Source: Deltaproteobacteria bacterium | GTDB taxonomy: Bacteria; Desulfobacterota; Desulfobulbia; Desulfobulbales; Desulfobulbaceae | NCBI GenBank assembly: GCA_013151365.1 | Contig: JAADIK010000157.1 | Coordinates: forward strand, 1 to 8,024 | Direction: 5' to 3' | Length of the DNA stretch: 8,024 nt | Shown: in pieces, positions 4,435 through 8,024 of the stretch | How the letters are laid out: each line of letters starts with the position of its first letter | How positions within the stretch are numbered: position 1 is the first letter of the stretch | Notes under the pieces: generated by a model | What the model was told of the DNA's origin: nothing | The model's input: the letters and a program-made list of their open reading frames with translations, nothing else | Databases searched by the model: none | Position numbers and translations under genes: made by a program

Positions 4435-6687
4435 GTGTCAACTGCCATTGCACCCCGGCAGCCCTTATGGTACAAAACCTTCATGCAGACCAATCTCTTT
4501 GCCGGGGAACCGGCGACCCATTCCGCCGAGCGCCGTTCCGCCGTCAGCCGTGAAGTTCTCAACGAGGCCCAGTACGAGGCGGTCACTCACGGCGACGGCC
4601 CGCTGCTGGTTATCGCCGGCGCCGGCAGCGGCAAGACCCGGACCCTTGTTTACCGGCTGGCCCATCTCATCGAACACCGGGTGGCGCCGGAATCCGTGCT
4701 CCTGCTCACCTTTACCCGCCGGGCCGCCCAGGAGATGCTCTGGCGGGCCGGACAGTTGACCGATCAGTCCTGCAAGCGGGTGATCGGCGGCACCTTCCAT
4801 GCCACGGCCAACATGCTGCTGCGGCGGCATGGCCATCATCTCGGCTTTGCCCCCGGCTTTACCATCATCGACCGGAGCGACGCCGAGGGCATCATCAACC
4901 TGCTCAGGTCCTCTCTCGGCCTGTCCGGGGCCGGCAAACAGTTTCCCTCCAAGCGGGTGATCATGAACCTCTTGTCCGGGGCCGTCAACAAGTCCCGGAC
5001 CATTGAAGAACTGGTGTTTGCAGGCCCTGTCCATCTCTCCGAATTTCTGGATGACATATACCGGATTCAAAAGCATTACGCGCAGTTCAAACTCGACCAC
5101 GGTTTGATGGATTACGACGACCTCCTGATCAACTGGCAACGCCTCCTGCGTGAGCTCCCGGAGGTCCGGAAACAGGTATGCTCCCATTTTCAATACATCC
5201 TGGTGGACGAATACCAGGACACCAACCTGACCCAGGCCGAGATTGTCCGGCTGCTGGCCTTTGAGCATGACAATGTCATGGTGGTCGGGGACGACGCCCA
5301 GTCCATCTACAGTTTCCGCGGCGCCGATTTTTACAACATCATGCGCTTTCCCAAACAGTTCCCCGGCACGCGCATCATCAAGCTGGAGGAAAACTACCGC
5401 TCCACCCAGCCCATCCTTAACCTGACCAACGCCATCATCGCCAACGCCGAGGAAAAATTCACCAAGACCCTGTTCACCCGGATCGAAGGCGGCGTGCGGC
5501 CCGAACTCTACATGGCCCGCAACGAATCCAACGAGGCCCGGTTCGTGGTGGATAAAATCGTCAAGCTGCAGGAGGAAGGCACTCCTCTCCCGCAGCTCGC
5601 CGTTCTTTTCCGGTCAAGCTTTCATTCCTACAAACTGGAGCTGGAGCTGACCAGCCGTTTTATCGACTTTGAAAAACGGGGCGGCCTCAAGCTGACCGAG
5701 TCCGCCCATATCAAGGATGTCCTCTCCTTTTTCCGCATCCTGATCAACCCCTGGGACAACCTGTCGTGGAACCGGATCCTCCTGCAGCTTGACAAGGTCG
5801 GTCCCAAGACCGCCCAGAAGATCCTGAACTCGTTCAAGGATACCGATGACCCCGTCACCGCGCTTGCCGCGTACAAACCGGGCAGGACCTGGCGGGACGG
5901 TTTCGGGCGTCTCACCGAGGCCCTGGGCGCGATGAGACGGCCCGACCTGACCCCGGCCGGACAATTTGACGTGGTGATGGAGTATTACCGGCCCATCCTG
6001 GAAAAAATCTATTATGACGACTATCCGAAACGGCAAAAGGAACTCGACCAGATCAAGGCCCTGATCGGCGAATACGGCGACCTGCAGTCCTTTGTCGACG
6101 ACACGGCCCTTGATCCCCAGGAAAGCCCGGCGGCAAATACCGGCGGCGATGAAGGCGGCCGGCTGGTTCTGTCCACCATCCATTCCGCCAAGGGGCTGGA
6201 ATGGGACGCGGTCTTCATCATCGGCCTGGCCGAAGGCCGCTTCCCCCGCCAGCAGGACGATACCGGCGAACAGTGGGAAGAGGAGCGGCGCCTGCTCTAC
6301 GTGGCCGCTACCAGGGCTCGGAAACAGCTCTTCCTGACCTATCCCCGGGAGCTGATGAACCCGGACCGGACCTTTAAGCGCACCGTCATGTCCCCTTTTG
6401 TCCGCGAGATCAATCCGGGCCTGTATAAAACAAAAGACCAACCAGCGGCCGGACTGCCCTCAGCGGCCCGGCAAGCGGAATTTGGCCTGGCCTCGCCGTC
6501 GCCGCGAACGCGACCGACCCAATCGGCCCGGATCACCTTCCGCCCCGGCATGACGGTCCGGCACCCATTTTTCGGGATCGGCAAGGTCAAGAACGTTCCC
6601 GGTCCGCGCCGGGTGGAGATCGCCTTTGACCGGCACGGCGACAAGATCCTGCACCTGGATTACGCCAAGCTGGAAGTTATCGGGTAA
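4435..6687 (+). CDS. UvrD/PcrA-type ATP-dependent 3'-5' DNA helicase (superfamily 1A, 750 aa)
   Basis: An ATP-driven DNA helicase/translocase acting in repair and replication-fork maintenance in the cytoplasm. All SF1A motifs are present and in order: Q motif LNEAQYEAV (42-50), Walker A AGAGSGKT (61-68), Ia LLLTFTRRAAQEM (89-101), DEYQD (258-262), III VGDDAQSIYSFRG (284-296), ENYRS (319-323), V STIHSAKGLEW (580-590), and VI EEERRLLYVAATRAR (615-629). A linker rich in Pro, Ser and Ala (about 665-700) leads to a C-terminal Tudor-like region (MTVRHPFFGIGKVKNV through LDYAKLE, 706-747), as in PcrA/UvrD. Length is normal for the family. The start is uncertain: GTG 4435 has AGGG nine bases upstream, while ATG 4483 (MQTNLFAG) has no clear ribosome binding site but gives a more usual N-terminus. 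Without other family members of this genome I cannot say whether it is the main UvrD or a paralogue, so no symbol is given. Confidence 0.95.
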   Translation: MSTAIAPRQPLWYKTFMQTNLFAGEPATHSAERRSAVSREVLNEAQYEAVTHGDGPLLVIAGAGSGKTRTLVYRLAHLIEHRVAPESVLLLTFTRRAAQEMLWRAGQLTDQSCKRVIGGTFHATANMLLRRHGHHLGFAPGFTIIDRSDAEGIINLLRSSLGLSGAGKQFPSKRVIMNLLSGAVNKSRTIEELVFAGPVHLSEFLDDIYRIQKHYAQFKLDHGLMDYDDLLINWQRLLRELPEVRKQVCSHFQYILVDEYQDTNLTQAEIVRLLAFEHDNVMVVGDDAQSIYSFRGADFYNIMRFPKQFPGTRIIKLEENYRSTQPILNLTNAIIANAEEKFTKTLFTRIEGGVRPELYMARNESNEARFVVDKIVKLQEEGTPLPQLAVLFRSSFHSYKLELELTSRFIDFEKRGGLKLTESAHIKDVLSFFRILINPWDNLSWNRILLQLDKVGPKTAQKILNSFKDTDDPVTALAAYKPGRTWRDGFGRLTEALGAMRRPDLTPAGQFDVVMEYYRPILEKIYYDDYPKRQKELDQIKALIGEYGDLQSFVDDTALDPQESPAANTGGDEGGRLVLSTIHSAKGLEWDAVFIIGLAEGRFPRQQDDTGEQWEEERRLLYVAATRARKQLFLTYPRELMNPDRTFKRTVMSPFVREINPGLYKTKDQPAAGLPSAARQAEFGLASPSPRTRPTQSARITFRPGMTVRHPFFGIGKVKNVPGPRRVEIAFDRHGDKILHLDYAKLEVIG

Positions 6688-6741
6688 AATTAATGCGGGC
6701 GATGCCCACAACCCAAATCAACTTCCAGCGTATCTATTTCC

Positions 6742-6799
6742 AGGCTGTTAGGCTGTAGGCTGTCAGGGTAGCGCTAATAGCCTTCAGCCTAAACAACCT
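6742..6799 (+). repeat. Long imperfect hairpin built from GGCTGT repeats
   Basis: The left arm (6742-6763) contains three GGCTGT units in tandem, spaced seven to eight bases. The right arm (6776-6799) is its inverted partner. Across the arms I count 22 aligned positions with two mismatches, one G-T wobble and one bulged base, around a 12-base loop. No T-run follows, so it is not a typical Rho-independent terminator. It lies in the 183-nt gap between the helicase gene and folC. It might act as a transcript-stabilising or attenuating structure, or be a dispersed REP-like repeat. Confidence 0.7.
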
Positions 6800-6870
6800 A
6801 CTGGTTTACATAAATAAAACATGATCAACTTTCTTGTTTTTTATGACAGAAATTCAGGAGCAAGGCACTA

Positions 6871-8024
6871 ATGACCGCCATGAGCTACCAGGAGGCCTGG
6901 TCATTTCTCGACCGGCTGCAACTATTCAAAATCAAGCTCGGCCTTGATTCCATGGACCGCTTTCTTGAGGCCCAGGGCAACCCGCACCACCAACTGCCCT
7001 GCATCCACATCGGCGGCACCAACGGCAAGGGTTCGGTGGGCGCGGCCTTGCTCTCCATCCTGTCACAGGCCGGGTACAAGGTCGGCTTTTACACCTCTCC
7101 CCATCTCAGCTCGGTCCGGGAACGGTTCAGAATCGGGGCCGAATATATTTCAGAGCACGAATTTGCCGCCATCGCCACGCACATCAGAAAAACACTCAAC
7201 GACGACCGGATTACCTACTTCGAATTCACCACCGCCATGGCCATGCTCTGGTTTGCCGACCGCCATGTGGACCTGGCCATCCTCGAGGTGGGCCTGGGCG
7301 GGCGGCTTGACGCCACCAACGTCGTCACCCCGCTGGTCAGCGTAATTACCAACGTCAGCATGGACCATGAACAACACCTGGGCAATACGCTCAAGAAAAT
7401 AGCGGCGGAAAAGGCAGGCATTATCAAAACCGGGGTCCCCGTAGTCTCGGGGGTTGCCGAGGATGACTCTCTCCGGACCGTGGCCGCGGCCTGCGAAAAG
7501 CTTCAGAGCCCCCTCCATCTTCTGGGCCGCGATTTCTCCGCCGCCCCGGACCCCGGCGGCAAGGCGTTGTGGAGCTATTCGGGGATCAGGCCGACAGGAA
7601 CAACAAAGCGCCGGGTCCGCACCGGCCTGCCCATCTCCATGAAGGGCGACTATCAACTGGGAAACGCCGCCATGGCCCTGGCGACGCTCGAACTGGTGCA
7701 AACGAGTCTGCCGGTCGGCGAGGCTGACATTCGCGAAGGACTGCGTTGTTTCAGGTGGCCGGGCCGCCTGGAAGAATTCTGGCGTGACCGGCAGGGCCGG
7801 ATATGGCCGGCGGCGGGCGGGAAAAACGGCCGCTGTCATTTTCTGCTTGACGGCGCCCACAATCCGGCCGGCGCCCAAACCCTGGGCAGGGCGCTGCGGA
7901 AAGATTTTTCCTTTGACCGGCTGGTCCTGGTCTGGGCGGCCATGGCGGACAAGGACCTGAGTTCGACCCTGCTCGAAATCGCGCCCCTGGCCGACACGAT
8001 TATCTTTACCCGGCCGGAGTCCAA
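6871..8024 (+). CDS. folC: FolC, folylpolyglutamate synthase / dihydrofolate synthase (C-terminus beyond window)
   Basis: The enzyme adds glutamate to folates, and in many bacteria also to dihydropteroate to make dihydrofolate; it is an ATP-dependent Mur-ligase-type amide ligase in the cytoplasm. Visible motifs are: P-loop IHIGGTNGKGSV (45-56), YTSPHLSSVRERFRI (74-88), EVGLGGRLDATN (139-150), ITNVSMDHEQHLGNT (159-173), then the EKAGIIK lysine region (180-186). The C-terminal domain shows the RWPGRLEEF linker (295-303) and LLDGAHNPAGA (325-335). The frame is open to the window end: 384 codons plus two bases. That is most of a protein normally about 420-450 aa. ATG 6871 is chosen because AGGAG lies ten bases upstream, with AAGG closer in; a second ATG at 6880 is too far from both. 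It is co-directional with the helicase gene but likely separately transcribed, given the hairpin-bearing gap. Confidence 0.95.
   Translation, partial: MTAMSYQEAWSFLDRLQLFKIKLGLDSMDRFLEAQGNPHHQLPCIHIGGTNGKGSVGAALLSILSQAGYKVGFYTSPHLSSVRERFRIGAEYISEHEFAAIATHIRKTLNDDRITYFEFTTAMAMLWFADRHVDLAILEVGLGGRLDATNVVTPLVSVITNVSMDHEQHLGNTLKKIAAEKAGIIKTGVPVVSGVAEDDSLRTVAAACEKLQSPLHLLGRDFSAAPDPGGKALWSYSGIRPTGTTKRRVRTGLPISMKGDYQLGNAAMALATLELVQTSLPVGEADIREGLRCFRWPGRLEEFWRDRQGRIWPAAGGKNGRCHFLLDGAHNPAGAQTLGRALRKDFSFDRLVLVWAAMADKDLSSTLLEIAPLADTIIFTRPES

Noticed and set aside
4465..6441. Two minus-strand open frames of about 270 codons opposite the helicase gene
   Set aside because: High GC at third positions of the helicase gene suppresses stops on the opposite strand. 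The peptides show no family resemblance and the helicase motifs account for the sequence.

Overview
This 8-kb window is ordinary bacterial chromosome of fairly high GC content. Gene density, the product set and the GC-biased third codon positions suit a Desulfobacterota (former deltaproteobacterial, sulfate-reducer-like) genome. That placement is inference from protein style and repeat style; no marker gene proves it. I see no rRNA, tRNA, CRISPR array, phage gene or transposase.

Left part (1-3840). Four genes read leftward on the minus strand in this order: a DUF401 membrane permease, nagZ (beta-N-acetylglucosaminidase of peptidoglycan recycling), a small double-TM2-domain membrane protein, and an uncharacterised soluble protein. 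The first three are tightly packed (1-nt gap, then a 28-nt overlap) and look like one operon with a cell-envelope theme. Two of the four are disrupted as written. nagZ carries a one-base frameshift in a run of four Gs. The last gene has an in-frame amber codon followed by 23 more codons with clear coding character. The block is bracketed by two inverted copies of one repeat. The right copy (3621-3840) is complete, 220 bp, with perfect 13-bp terminal inverted repeats, so it looks like a non-autonomous MITE-like element. The left copy (1-141) is cut by the window edge.

Middle part (3841-4434). A small minus-strand gene of unknown function (134 aa, with a CCxxC motif) is followed by a possible terminator. 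It is separated from the next gene by an AT-rich 136-nt divergent intergenic region that contains a 9-bp tandem duplication.

Right part (4435-8024). A full-length UvrD/PcrA-type superfamily 1 DNA helicase and folC (folylpolyglutamate/dihydrofolate synthase, running off the window end) read rightward. They are separated by 183 nt holding a long imperfect hairpin built from GGCTGT-type repeats. These two genes are intact as far as visible, in contrast to the disrupted genes inside the repeat-bracketed block.
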